A stretch of 64,000 nt of DNA from Halobacteriovorax marinus SJ (GTDB lineage Bacteria; Bdellovibrionota; Bacteriovoracia; Bacteriovoracales; Bacteriovoracaceae): NCBI RefSeq assembly GCF_000210915.2, contig NC_016620.1:2108001-2172000 (forward strand). Reading direction: 5' to 3'. The position numbers and the translations under genes were made by a program. Shown one piece after another: positions 1-8,629 of this stretch; position 1 is the first letter of the stretch, and the number at the start of each line of letters is the position of its first letter. Below the pieces are notes generated by a model. It worked only from the letters and a program-made list of their open reading frames with translations, made no database searches and was not told the origin of the DNA.

Positions 1-1932
1 AGTGGCATCTTTGATGGAAATACAACAATCATTGACATAAAAACAATTAACCCAACTAGTGTTTACAATGGAACTCAAATTGACTTCTCGTACGGCGGAT
101 CTACTTGTGCGACAAGTTCTTCTCACACAACTGCTCCACTAAGTATAACAATTAACTACTGTGATAATATTGACGCTGTTCCAACAATTACAACAACAGA
201 CGACATCGTTACTGAGCTAAATACTGCTCTAACAAATGCAGGGATAGTTTCAGATTTTGTTGTGACTAATATTACTCCTGGTGCCAATATTGCCTCTCCA
301 ATTGCAAGTAGTGTGATAGTTGACAATGGCTATGAGCCAGAATCACCTTGGAGAAGAAATACAGGACTCTACGGAGAGATCGCTGGAGCCTATCATGGTC
401 ACTTAGGAGCCATTCTTCATAGAGCAGGTTTTTTAACTTGTAGTGAAATTCCAACTTCTGGCTCACTTAATTATGACCTAGGTGAAGGTGATATTATTAC
501 TTTTCAATTCTCAACGGGAAAAATTCCAATGGCAGAGTGGATGAACTCAAGTGGAACTTATCCGGTAAAGACTATCTTTGAAAAGAGAGTCGCTTTTGTT
601 GAAGAAGGCGTCATGAGAGAATTCTATGAATTCAATTGCTCAGGAAATATTCTCGCGGGATTTTATAGATCTAATTACATCGATGGCGGAGAAGATCATA
701 GAGTCGAAGTCTACTGGGATGCTCAGGACAATGATAACCTTATCTTTGAATCAATAGTCTATGACAAGAGAAATGAGCCTGGAAATAATTACGAAAGAAA
801 AGAGTGGAACCTCTTAAAGAATGAAAATACCTCTCCTATTGTTGAGCTTTGGAGTGCTAGAAATTATAACGATATTACAAACTCAAATAATCAAGGTGAT
901 GTCTACTCTGCAAAGATCCAGTCTGGCTTCATTTATACATCAGCAAAGCATTATACTTCAGCACAACTTACAGTGGAGCCAATCGATTTTGTCACTGATA
1001 TTGATGTGAATACAAAATACGGTCTTGATGGAACAAACGCAGGAGCCACAGGACATCAAATCAATCCACCCTATGACCCGTCAACACTGGCCATTAATAA
1101 ATTACAATTTCCTAAAATCATGAGTGCTATTCCTGGAAACTTAGCACCTATGAGTTTAAATGACCCTAGACTATTTACTGGCTTTGGACCTAACGTAACT
1201 TACCAGGCCTATCAAAGAACTATGGACTTCTTTGACTATTGGAAGAACTTAGACTTTGGTAGTAATCAAGGTTGTATCTTTGATGGAACAGGTCTTAATG
1301 AAATCTTCCTAGAGCCAAGTTACTATATTTTTACAGGTTCTGAAAATTTAGCATATTCTCACTTAGGTCTTTCTATGATCTCTGATATCTCACTCTACTC
1401 TGATGCAGATGGATGTACAGGGATTACATGGGATACAAATTTTAATATGATTACTATTGATCCAGCTAGTATAAGTGATATTGCAGGGGGAGCTCCTATA
1501 TCCAATACTGAGCTACAACCTGGAACAACTTTTGACTTCGCTCTTTCAGGAAATATTTCTGGAACAAATTATCCGAGTTGGGCCAATACTTTAGTTGCAA
1601 CTAATGAAGATTTAACTGTTGTTAATAATGGTGGGATGAGGCTTGTGGGAGACCAGACTTATACACCTACTATGATCGACGGTGGATCAGTCCCAACAGT
1701 TACTGCTGGTCAAACTGCTGACTTCTTTATAAACGTTATTAACGCCTACCCTGGGACAACAGTTACAACGGGCACGACTGGTACAACCCCACCTGCATGT
1801 ATGCTTCATGCAGCTTCTGGACAAATTACCTGTACTCCTGATGGGTCTCAGGCAGCTTCTGATGTATATACCATTACGATTGATAATACTGATCTTGGAT
1901 ATTCAGACACTGTTACAATTACAATTCCATAG
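1..1932 (+). CDS. Large secreted/surface protein, 3' part only
   Basis: The frame is open from base 1 to the stop at 1930-1932, so the gene begins outside the window; the GTG at 262 lies inside an already open frame and is not a convincing start. The visible 643 residues are rich in Thr, Ser, Asn, Gly and Asp with few Lys, a composition typical of exported beta-rich proteins. The last 90 or so residues (PTVTAGQTADFFINV, then ACMLHAASGQITCTPDGS, ending DTVTITIP) read like a terminal Ig-like/cadherin-like module. No catalytic motif was recognised. It may be an adhesin or other cell-surface structure; this is inference from composition. A strong terminator follows. Confidence 0.75.
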   Translation, partial: SGIFDGNTTIIDIKTINPTSVYNGTQIDFSYGGSTCATSSSHTTAPLSITINYCDNIDAVPTITTTDDIVTELNTALTNAGIVSDFVVTNITPGANIASPIASSVIVDNGYEPESPWRRNTGLYGEIAGAYHGHLGAILHRAGFLTCSEIPTSGSLNYDLGEGDIITFQFSTGKIPMAEWMNSSGTYPVKTIFEKRVAFVEEGVMREFYEFNCSGNILAGFYRSNYIDGGEDHRVEVYWDAQDNDNLIFESIVYDKRNEPGNNYERKEWNLLKNENTSPIVELWSARNYNDITNSNNQGDVYSAKIQSGFIYTSAKHYTSAQLTVEPIDFVTDIDVNTKYGLDGTNAGATGHQINPPYDPSTLAINKLQFPKIMSAIPGNLAPMSLNDPRLFTGFGPNVTYQAYQRTMDFFDYWKNLDFGSNQGCIFDGTGLNEIFLEPSYYIFTGSENLAYSHLGLSMISDISLYSDADGCTGITWDTNFNMITIDPASISDIAGGAPISNTELQPGTTFDFALSGNISGTNYPSWANTLVATNEDLTVVNNGGMRLVGDQTYTPTMIDGGSVPTVTAGQTADFFINVINAYPGTTVTTGTTGTTPPACMLHAASGQITCTPDGSQAASDVYTITIDNTDLGYSDTVTITIP

Positions 1933-1961
1933 AGTCTTTAATTAAATTTAAAAGAAGAGAG

Positions 1962-1987
1962 AGGCACACTTAAGAGTGTGCCTTTTT
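1962..1987 (+). terminator. Intrinsic terminator
   Basis: A perfect 9-bp stem (AGGCACACT / AGTGTGCCT) with a TAAG loop is followed directly by a T-run. It sits 30 bases after the stop of the left-edge surface protein and immediately before the end of the convergent protease gene; the A-rich left flank may let it act in both directions. Confidence 0.9.
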
Positions 1988-1990
1988 GAT

Positions 1991-3286
1991 TTACTTAAGT
2001 GCTGTGGCCAAGTCAATGATTCCACCGGCCGCTGTTTTAGCAGAAAAGCTTCTACTCTTACTCACAGTATTCATAATAATAGTTTTAAGCTGAAGTGGAG
2101 AAAGCCCTGGATTTCTAGAAAGGATTTCAGCAGCAACGCCCGCAGTATTTGGAGAGGCCATTGAAGTTCCCGACATAGACGAATATCTATTTCCTGGCAC
2201 TGTTGAATAGATCGAAGACCCCGGCGCTACAACATCTACACTCTTTAATCCGTAGTTAGAAAAATATGACATACCTAATTTAGAATTCGATGCTACGACA
2301 AGTAGATTTTCAGAATCAAATGAAGCTGGATACGTGAGTTTCTTATCAATATCCTGGGAACTATTTCCAGCAGCAGCAACAACTAAGACACCATATTCTT
2401 TTCCAATATAGTCAATTGTCTCTTTTACTAGCATTCCACCTTCGTTGTGAGACTTTCCAAATGAGCAATTTATAATCTTTGCTCCATTTTTAGCGGCATA
2501 GAGAAAGGCCTCTGCAACATCTACGTCTGTTTCATCTGAATAATTAGGGACTGTTCTAATTCCCATAATCTCAACATTAGATGCCACACCAGCAATTCCA
2601 ATTCCATTATTTTGCTTGGCCGCAATTGTTCCAGAAACGTGAGTTCCATGACTATGACCATCCATTATATCCATTGTCGCATTCCCATCGCTATCTCTAA
2701 CCAAAGTGTTAATTCCATGAATATCGTCGATATAACCATTTCCATCATCATCAATTCCATTACCTGGAATCTCCCCAGAGTTTGTCCACATGACATCTCT
2801 TAAGTCTTCATGATTATAGTCAACTCCTGTATCCACTACAGCGACGATTACTTTCTCCGTTGTTGAAGGATCAAAGTTGTCATAAGCGGCGAAAATATTC
2901 ATTCCTTTTTTATTTGAAGGTCTAAAGCCCCAAAGCTTACTAACTTTTGGATCATTAAAGTACTCTGCATTTTTAAGTGCTCCGTGAGCAACTTTATGTG
3001 GATTGATGGCCTTTGGCATGGCCTCTCTCTTTGCGTAGAAATCTTTATTTACAGAGAGAATTGCACTTGAGTTTCTTAGTTCTTTTTCAAGATCAGAGAT
3101 ATTATGACTTCTAAGAACATAATTATTTTCAAAAAGATGCATTGAAGATTTAATTAATTCACTGCTTGGCAATTCATGGCCCTTATTTAATTTAACAATA
3201 AGTCTTCCCTGATGATAATCGGGAGTATTAGCAAATGAAGTTGCACTTAAAAATAGAGCGGCACTTAAGATAGATTTAGAGATCAA
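1991..3286 (-). CDS. Secreted subtilisin-like serine protease (S8)
   Basis: 431 residues. A signal peptide (about 1-19) is followed by a propeptide-like region (about 27-95, RLIVKLNKG) and a subtilase domain (about 140-430). The catalytic triad is complete: Asp152 in VVDTGVDYNHEDL, His213 in GHSHGTHVSGT, Ser375 in GTSMASPN; Asn308 in AAAGNS is the oxyanion residue. An acidic Gly/Asp/Asn-rich insert (about 176-205, GNGIDDDGNGYIDD) resembles a calcium-binding loop. Secreted subtilases degrade proteins outside the cell or in the periplasm; in a predator a role in prey digestion is plausible but is inference. It is transcribed alone, divergent from the solute-binding protein gene. Confidence 0.95.
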   Translation of the reverse strand: MISKSILSAALFLSATSFANTPDYHQGRLIVKLNKGHELPSSELIKSSMHLFENNYVLRSHNISDLEKELRNSSAILSVNKDFYAKREAMPKAINPHKVAHGALKNAEYFNDPKVSKLWGFRPSNKKGMNIFAAYDNFDPSTTEKVIVAVVDTGVDYNHEDLRDVMWTNSGEIPGNGIDDDGNGYIDDIHGINTLVRDSDGNATMDIMDGHSHGTHVSGTIAAKQNNGIGIAGVASNVEIMGIRTVPNYSDETDVDVAEAFLYAAKNGAKIINCSFGKSHNEGGMLVKETIDYIGKEYGVLVVAAAGNSSQDIDKKLTYPASFDSENLLVVASNSKLGMSYFSNYGLKSVDVVAPGSSIYSTVPGNRYSSMSGTSMASPNTAGVAAEILSRNPGLSPLQLKTIIMNTVSKSRSFSAKTAAGGIIDLATALK

Positions 3287-3481
3287 AACAATTCCTTTGT
3301 TTAAGATTGAATAGAATAATTGTAGAAATTTAAATTTTAAATGACATCATACAAATTCTGTCATCTCTATAATTAGACTATAATTAAAGTTAAACCCGAC
3401 TATTATTGACAGCTATAAACCTATTTCAAAATATAAGAGACATAAGTACAATATCTTTATTAAATATATTAGGAGATTTCT

Positions 3482-4231
3482 TTGAGAGCTCAAATTGCTT
3501 TTATTTTTCTTATCTTACTCTCTTCAAACTTAATGGCCAAAACTATTAGAATTGGAGGTTTAAAACATATCCCACCTTATTTTAATAAAATTGATGACAC
3601 AGGAATAGAGCTTGATATCTTAAAGGCTGCTTTTACTAAAATTGGATATGATTACACCCTCACAGTCTTTTCAAATGACAAGAGGGCCACTCAACTACTC
3701 AGAGATGATCATATAGACGCTATTGTGAGCAATACTCCCGATACCGTTTTTTCTAATGAGAAAACTCTTTATACATCAGATAATATTATAGACTTTGTAG
3801 ACTGTGCCATCACTCTTAGTAGTGCAGACTTCCAGGTCACAAACTTTAAAGATCTCGCAAGTAAATCAGTTTGGGCCTTTACTGGAGCTAGTAAGGCCTT
3901 AGGTAAAGAGTTTTATAAAATGTCACAGGACAACCCACTCTACAATGAAAGCGGAGATCAGCTAACTCAGCCCCGCGCACTTATGAAAAAGAGAATTGAT
4001 GTAGCGATTTCTGATATAAATATTTTCTTACTTCGTGCAAAACAGGATAATTATAAATTTTCTGATTTTAAAGTTTTCACTATTGCACCACTCACTCCGA
4101 GATCACTTCGTTTTAAGAGCAAGCAATTGAGAGATGACTTTAATAAAGGACTTAAAGTCATCCAAAAAAATGGGACCTATCAAGAGATTCTTAATAAGTA
4201 TAAGAACCTCTATAGGCCTAGTTGTAATTAA
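3482..4231 (+). CDS. Family 3 extracellular solute-binding protein
   Basis: 249 residues, starting at TTG with a well placed AGGAGA seven bases upstream. A signal peptide (about 1-19) precedes a single SBP family 3 domain: IRIGGLKHIPPYFN at the start, GIELDILKAAFTKIGYDYTL, then a second lobe with FKDLASKSVWAFTGAS and a C-terminal DDFNKGLKVIQKNGTYQEIL helix, all typical of periplasmic amino-acid-binding-like proteins. No permease or ATPase gene is adjacent, so it may be a stand-alone sensor or scavenging protein. Its stop shares the palindrome TTAA (4228-4231) with the stop of the convergent gene. Confidence 0.85.
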   Translation: MRAQIAFIFLILLSSNLMAKTIRIGGLKHIPPYFNKIDDTGIELDILKAAFTKIGYDYTLTVFSNDKRATQLLRDDHIDAIVSNTPDTVFSNEKTLYTSDNIIDFVDCAITLSSADFQVTNFKDLASKSVWAFTGASKALGKEFYKMSQDNPLYNESGDQLTQPRALMKKRIDVAISDINIFLLRAKQDNYKFSDFKVFTIAPLTPRSLRFKSKQLRDDFNKGLKVIQKNGTYQEILNKYKNLYRPSCN

Positions 4232-5163
4232 AGAGCAATATAGAGCTCTCCTAAATTTTCCTTAACAAGATCGATAACTTCGTTTTGTGAATTTCTTATT
4301 GGAGTAGATCTATACCAAGAGGCTTTTCTCTCGTTATTTAAAGTCATCTCCTCAGTCTGTCTCTCTTCCCAAACACCTGCCGCAGACTTCCAGTAATGAG
4401 AACCATTCACAATTCTTGAATAACCGCCATCGGCATCACGCTCTTGAAAGTACGGTGAGTTCTGGCCTGTCGCCACAACTGTTTGACAGCCAGACATCTT
4501 TGCAAAAGAGTCTGCAAAGTATGTTGAAACATTACAAGCATAGAATTGAGCTATACAACTAGAGCAGAATTTAATCTTTCCCTTCTTAATTTCTTTAATA
4601 AGATCATCTTTAAAAGTTCTTGAACCCGTCTTAGCAATTTTCTCAGGTCCATGTTCATAATCAACATAGATACCATTGAATCCAGACTTTCCAGAAAGTC
4701 CATGACCCTCTCCAGTTCTGCCCTCACTTCTCCAACCATGTGAAGTAGAAGTGATCTTTGGAATACAACCATTGTCTTTAGTGTAATCTTTTAGGGCCTT
4801 AATAAATTTCTTTCCATTCTTCCATGAGACCAATGAATTAAAATTATTCTTGGATAATATTAAGTCAAAGGCAGGTTCGTCTTCATTAGATTTTTTAACA
4901 AGACCAAGTCCTTTATTATTTCCAGTATAAAGAGTCATTCCATCTCTTTCGAGCGCCTCAATCCCCATTGTCTCCATGAAATGATTTCGATACTCCACGC
5001 CCTCGGATAACTCTCCTACCTTTAGTGGTAGTCCCTCACCGTGAGAACTTGAAAATACTTTTGTCATATACTTAGCAATGAAGTCATCAATTACACTAGC
5101 GGAAGTTGACGACACTGAAAGAGAAGACAATAAAAGTGTAGTGATTAAAACTTTGGAATTCAT
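4228..5163 (-). CDS. Secreted protein with possible clan CD-like His/Cys dyad
   Basis: 311 residues with a signal peptide (about 1-22); GGAGG lies seven bases before the ATG. I do not recognise the family by name. The middle part reads KITSTSHGW (His142) and, about 68 residues on, CIAQFYACNVS (Cys210). A hydrophobic strand ending in His-Gly followed by another ending in Ala-Cys is the arrangement of clan CD cysteine peptidases (caspase, gingipain, C80, CHAT) and related non-catalytic folds. Several other Cys residues (133, 200, 203, 226) could form disulfides after export. Function unknown; peptidase activity is only a hypothesis. Confidence 0.7.
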   Translation of the reverse strand: MNSKVLITTLLLSSLSVSSTSASVIDDFIAKYMTKVFSSSHGEGLPLKVGELSEGVEYRNHFMETMGIEALERDGMTLYTGNNKGLGLVKKSNEDEPAFDLILSKNNFNSLVSWKNGKKFIKALKDYTKDNGCIPKITSTSHGWRSEGRTGEGHGLSGKSGFNGIYVDYEHGPEKIAKTGSRTFKDDLIKEIKKGKIKFCSSCIAQFYACNVSTYFADSFAKMSGCQTVVATGQNSPYFQERDADGGYSRIVNGSHYWKSAAGVWEERQTEEMTLNNERKASWYRSTPIRNSQNEVIDLVKENLGELYIAL

Positions 5164-5204
5164 AAAACCTCCATCACATTTTTAAAGATAGAGGTTTATA
5201 TTAT

Positions 5205-5239
5205 TTATTTACATGCTACGCAATGCAGCATGTAAATAA
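5205..5239. repeat. 13-bp perfect inverted repeat
   Basis: TTATTTACATGCT (5205-5217) and its exact complement (5227-5239) flank a 9-base loop. It lies between two minus-strand genes: 31 bases after the stop of the transglycosylase-like gene and 42 bases upstream of the start of the secreted-protein gene. No T-run follows on either strand, so an operator or an RNA stem in the leader is more likely than a classical terminator. Confidence 0.6.
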
Positions 5240-5269
5240 TATTAGATGGTAAACATTTGAAATTAAAGG

Positions 5270-6424
5270 TTAGTCACTATTCACACAACTAATTAATTTA
5301 TTTAAATTAGATCCTGTTGAGTTCATCAATGGCCCAAAGTGATTGTAGGCATAACCGGAATAAATCCAAGGAGACACACAACGGTCTTGCTTTGCCCTTC
5401 CACTATTAAGTGGATGAGTTGCACTGGATTTAGAAGAATTCGTTTGGATAGAGAAAGTTTGAACAACTTTATTTACTCCACAAAATGCATTCATGGTTTG
5501 TAAGCTCGAGCCAAAAACTTCAATTAACTCTCTCTTAGAAGCTGACGTCGAAACGCTACAACTTGGATAGAGATCATTCCACGATTTTAGACATGGATTT
5601 ATATTTCCTCTACCGTTAGGGGTGAATTGAAAGAGCCCAATATTTAATTTAGACGCCTCATCTTGGTAAGGGTCTTCATAGAATTTAACCCCAGCGGGCT
5701 TTCTATAATTATCATGTTCATACTTAGCGGCAACTCTCCTACTACTACTTGTCTCAGACGAAGTCAGAGACTCCGTATACGCTAAACAAGAGAAGAACTT
5801 AGTCCAAGTCTTTACTAATTTCATTCTCGACTCTTCACTTCCCTCTAGCATTTCTTCACGCAAGAGATTCACCTTTGACTCAAAGGCATTGAGTTTAGCA
5901 ATGACAGCGCTTGAAGGAACTCGATTTGATTTCTTCAACGTCTTTACTAGAGACGATCTAGTGGAATGACATAGAGGTCTCTGGGCAAGTCCTGAGAGAA
6001 AGTAATCATTTTCATTTCTAGGAATAGAATAATAAGGAGCAAGAGCTGACAAGTGAGTTCGCGTATCTTCAAGTTGAGACTCTACAAAGTAAGCAATTCT
6101 CTCACTAAAATTATCGTAACTTTCTAAGTTAACTTCGCAGTAATCGCTATGTTTTTCAAAGAGGTCTTCCCTATCTTTTCTTAGCGCTTGATAGCTTCCA
6201 AAGTACTGGTCTACATCAGTACCAATTTGTGAAGCGACCTCTACAAAATCAGTTGGCACAGGCCTTGGATCAGGAGAGGGATCAGGTCTAGGAGTCTGGG
6301 CCGGTGGCTCAGACGGAGTTTGTACCGGCGGTTCTGGCTCCTTGGATCTAGATCTAAAAAGCCCCATGCCCATGGCCGATTCACATAGCAGAATAAAACT
6401 GAGTAAAGTAATCCCTTTTTTCAC
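5270..6424 (-). CDS. Secreted lytic-transglycosylase-like protein
   Basis: 384 residues: signal peptide (about 1-20), a Pro-rich linker (about 29-57, PEPPVQTPSEPPAQ), a helical middle (about 60-205) and a C-terminal domain. That domain contains CLAYTESLTSS (Glu218) and NIGLFQFTPNGRGNINPC (from residue 261), which echo the catalytic Glu and the GLMQI motif of SLT-type lytic transglycosylases; paired Cys residues (278, 289 and others) suggest disulfides. The expected action is cleavage of glycan strands in peptidoglycan. The match is by motif only. It is divergent from marC. Confidence 0.6.
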   Translation of the reverse strand: MKKGITLLSFILLCESAMGMGLFRSRSKEPEPPVQTPSEPPAQTPRPDPSPDPRPVPTDFVEVASQIGTDVDQYFGSYQALRKDREDLFEKHSDYCEVNLESYDNFSERIAYFVESQLEDTRTHLSALAPYYSIPRNENDYFLSGLAQRPLCHSTRSSLVKTLKKSNRVPSSAVIAKLNAFESKVNLLREEMLEGSEESRMKLVKTWTKFFSCLAYTESLTSSETSSSRRVAAKYEHDNYRKPAGVKFYEDPYQDEASKLNIGLFQFTPNGRGNINPCLKSWNDLYPSCSVSTSASKRELIEVFGSSLQTMNAFCGVNKVVQTFSIQTNSSKSSATHPLNSGRAKQDRCVSPWIYSGYAYNHFGPLMNSTGSNLNKLISCVNSD

Positions 6425-6544
6425 ACTACCTCCGAAATAAATTCTTCACCTTGTGAAACTATTCGGATGCGCCTATAAGAGAGTTAGAAGAAGATTTTAA
6501 ATAAGCTTAAAGAGAAAATAATTCTCCTAAGAAATAGGTCAAGT

Positions 6545-7186
6545 ATGTACCAAGCATTTGAAGATACATTGAAATTCTCCATTACACTGATTTCTATTTT
6601 AAATCCCATAGGAATTATTCCCATCTTTCTAAATTTAACTAAGGCCAATAGTGAGTCTCAAATAATTAAGATAGCCCACTCTTGCTCTTTAGCCGTCGTC
6701 ATAACTATCTTGGTAAGTTTAGTAGCGGGACAATATGTTCTTGAGTTCTTTGGAATTAGTATTGCTTCATTTACAATCGGTGGTGGAATACTCCTCTCTT
6801 CCATGGCCTTTAGTATGATCCAGGCCACTTCTTCCAATGCCAAAATCAACGACGACGAAATTGAGCAAATGCAAGACCTAAGAGAACTTGGAATTGTACC
6901 CCTAGCAATACCTCTACTCTCTGGACCAGGAGCAATTTCAACATCCATCATTCATGCTAAGGCCTTTGCAACTCCTCTTCACTGGGTGGGAGCAATTCTA
7001 GCTGTTATTCTCATTGGTATACTCGTAAGAAATGTCCTCGCCTACTCAAAGAGAATTGGTGAGAGACTGGGAACTATTGGACAGAACGTGATGACCAGAA
7101 TCATGGGTATTATCCTACTCGCCATTTCAATTGAGATGATTGTTGGCGGAGTAAAAGAGATTATTCCTATCCTAAAAGGTGCCTAA
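6545..7186 (+). CDS. MarC family inner-membrane protein
   Basis: 213 residues, about six transmembrane segments, with the family's opening pattern (FSITLISILNPIGIIPIFLNLT), the GGGILLSSMAFSMIQ segment and LREL..VPLAIPLLSGPGAI before the fourth helix. Length is normal for MarC/UPF0056 proteins. They are polytopic inner-membrane proteins of uncertain transport function; an early link to antibiotic resistance in E. coli has not held up, so no substrate is proposed. It stands alone, with a weak hairpin downstream. Confidence 0.93.
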   Translation: MYQAFEDTLKFSITLISILNPIGIIPIFLNLTKANSESQIIKIAHSCSLAVVITILVSLVAGQYVLEFFGISIASFTIGGGILLSSMAFSMIQATSSNAKINDDEIEQMQDLRELGIVPLAIPLLSGPGAISTSIIHAKAFATPLHWVGAILAVILIGILVRNVLAYSKRIGERLGTIGQNVMTRIMGIILLAISIEMIVGGVKEIIPILKGA

Positions 7187-7229
7187 GTAACTAATTTCTA
7201 TGAATTAGATCATCGGTAATTTTTATAAC

Positions 7230-7251
7230 GCATATTGTCATATGCTTTTAT
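7230..7251 (+). terminator. Weak terminator-like hairpin after marC
   Basis: A 6-bp inverted repeat (GCATAT/ATATGC, TGTC loop) is followed by TTTTATTT, 43 bases after the marC stop. The stem is short and AT-rich, so the call is tentative. Confidence 0.35.
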
Positions 7252-7291
7252 TTAGGCCATAAGTGCAGAGCTTTAACGAAAGGATCTGCAT

Positions 7292-8620
7292 ATGATGAAA
7301 CGTATTCTTCTATCTAGCTCTGTGCTCTTAGCACTAAGTACACCGGCGATGGCCAACTTAAAGAGTGACTGGGAAAAGATATTAAATAACTACAATATGT
7401 CACCTCAGTATCATTCATTTTGCTATAGCAATGAAGCTGGACAGGCCCAGGGATCTAATCCTCATATGAAAGTAAGACTTGCGTCTGTTTCAAAGTTAAT
7501 TACCAGCTACTGGGCAAGTGAATCACTTGGAGCTGATTATCAATATAAAAGCGAATTCTACCTAGATGGAAAACACCTACATATTGCTGGTGATAAAGAC
7601 CCTATCTACTCAAAGAGAAAGCTCTTCTTTCTCTTATCTCAGCTCAATAACCTTGGGATACATGAATTAGATAAAATTACTTTTGATAGCAACCTCATTG
7701 TCTTCTCTAAAGCAGAAGAGTACACAGGTGATATTCTACGTATGACTAGCGCTAGAACAGCGGCAAACCTAAAGGACTTCTTTCACACTCCAGATTGGAA
7801 TAAGTTGAAAGTGGCCTATAGAGATTTTATTAAATCTACGCCCAAAGAAGTTATCGATCACCTTCAAATTAGAGAAGAATTAGATGATTTAGATTTAAGT
7901 GTGAAGTCAGTGCAAGTTGTAAAAGAGAACCCGCTTAAAGATGTCTCCGAGGCAAAGAAGATGATTCACCTCTCACCAGAGATCATTAAGTACTTAAAGG
8001 CCATGAATATTCAATCAAATAACTTCATTGCTGACCAGGTCTTTAACAAGCTAGGTGGAGAGAGTGAGTTTGATAAATTTATCGCTCCAAAATTAAAAGA
8101 GTGGTTACCAAATCTCGATATTGATAGGGAGAACTTTTCAGCTAACGAGCTTAGTATAAAGCTCTACTCTGGTTCAGGACTGCCTGAGTATAAGAGCTCT
8201 CAGAGACTAGATAATTATGCAACTTGCTCAATCATTGTAAAAATCATTGAAGAGTTAGATAAGTCGCTCGATCTCGCCGGAAAGTCACTACAGCAAATGG
8301 TGGCGGTATCGGGAAGTGATATTGATAAGTCAGGGCCAACAAAGTCAACTATTAGAGCAAGGTTTCTCTCTCCTAAAGTTAAGAACTCGTTGGTCGTAAA
8401 AACAGGAACACTCTTTCACACTTCTACTCTAGCGGGGAAAGTCAGCACACAACAAGGTAGTAAGTACTTTGGTGTCTTCCACCAATTGAGAGGATGGAAG
8501 GGACATGCAAAGGCAAGCCAAGATGAGATCGTAAAAAAGATCGTTGACTCCTATGGTGGAGCTGAAAAGCTTGAGTATCAAAAAGAATTCTTCTTTCCTG
8601 CCCACGAGGTTTTGAGATAG
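7292..8620 (+). CDS. dacB: PBP4-type D-alanyl-D-alanine carboxypeptidase (S13)
   Basis: 442 residues with a signal peptide (about 1-21) and AAAGGA upstream. The three penicillin-binding motifs are in order: SVSK (Ser65-Lys68), SGSG (293-296) in the place of the SxN motif, followed by LP as in DacB proteins, and KTG (370-372). The long insert between the first two motifs is typical of class C PBPs (family S13). Such enzymes trim the terminal D-Ala of peptidoglycan peptides and may cut cross-links in the periplasm. In Bdellovibrio two PBP4-type enzymes round up prey cells; a similar use here is inference. The ankyrin gene follows after nine bases, so the two are probably co-transcribed. Confidence 0.88.
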   Translation: MMKRILLSSSVLLALSTPAMANLKSDWEKILNNYNMSPQYHSFCYSNEAGQAQGSNPHMKVRLASVSKLITSYWASESLGADYQYKSEFYLDGKHLHIAGDKDPIYSKRKLFFLLSQLNNLGIHELDKITFDSNLIVFSKAEEYTGDILRMTSARTAANLKDFFHTPDWNKLKVAYRDFIKSTPKEVIDHLQIREELDDLDLSVKSVQVVKENPLKDVSEAKKMIHLSPEIIKYLKAMNIQSNNFIADQVFNKLGGESEFDKFIAPKLKEWLPNLDIDRENFSANELSIKLYSGSGLPEYKSSQRLDNYATCSIIVKIIEELDKSLDLAGKSLQQMVAVSGSDIDKSGPTKSTIRARFLSPKVKNSLVVKTGTLFHTSTLAGKVSTQQGSKYFGVFHQLRGWKGHAKASQDEIVKKIVDSYGGAEKLEYQKEFFFPAHEVLR

Positions 8621-8629
8621 AATATATGA

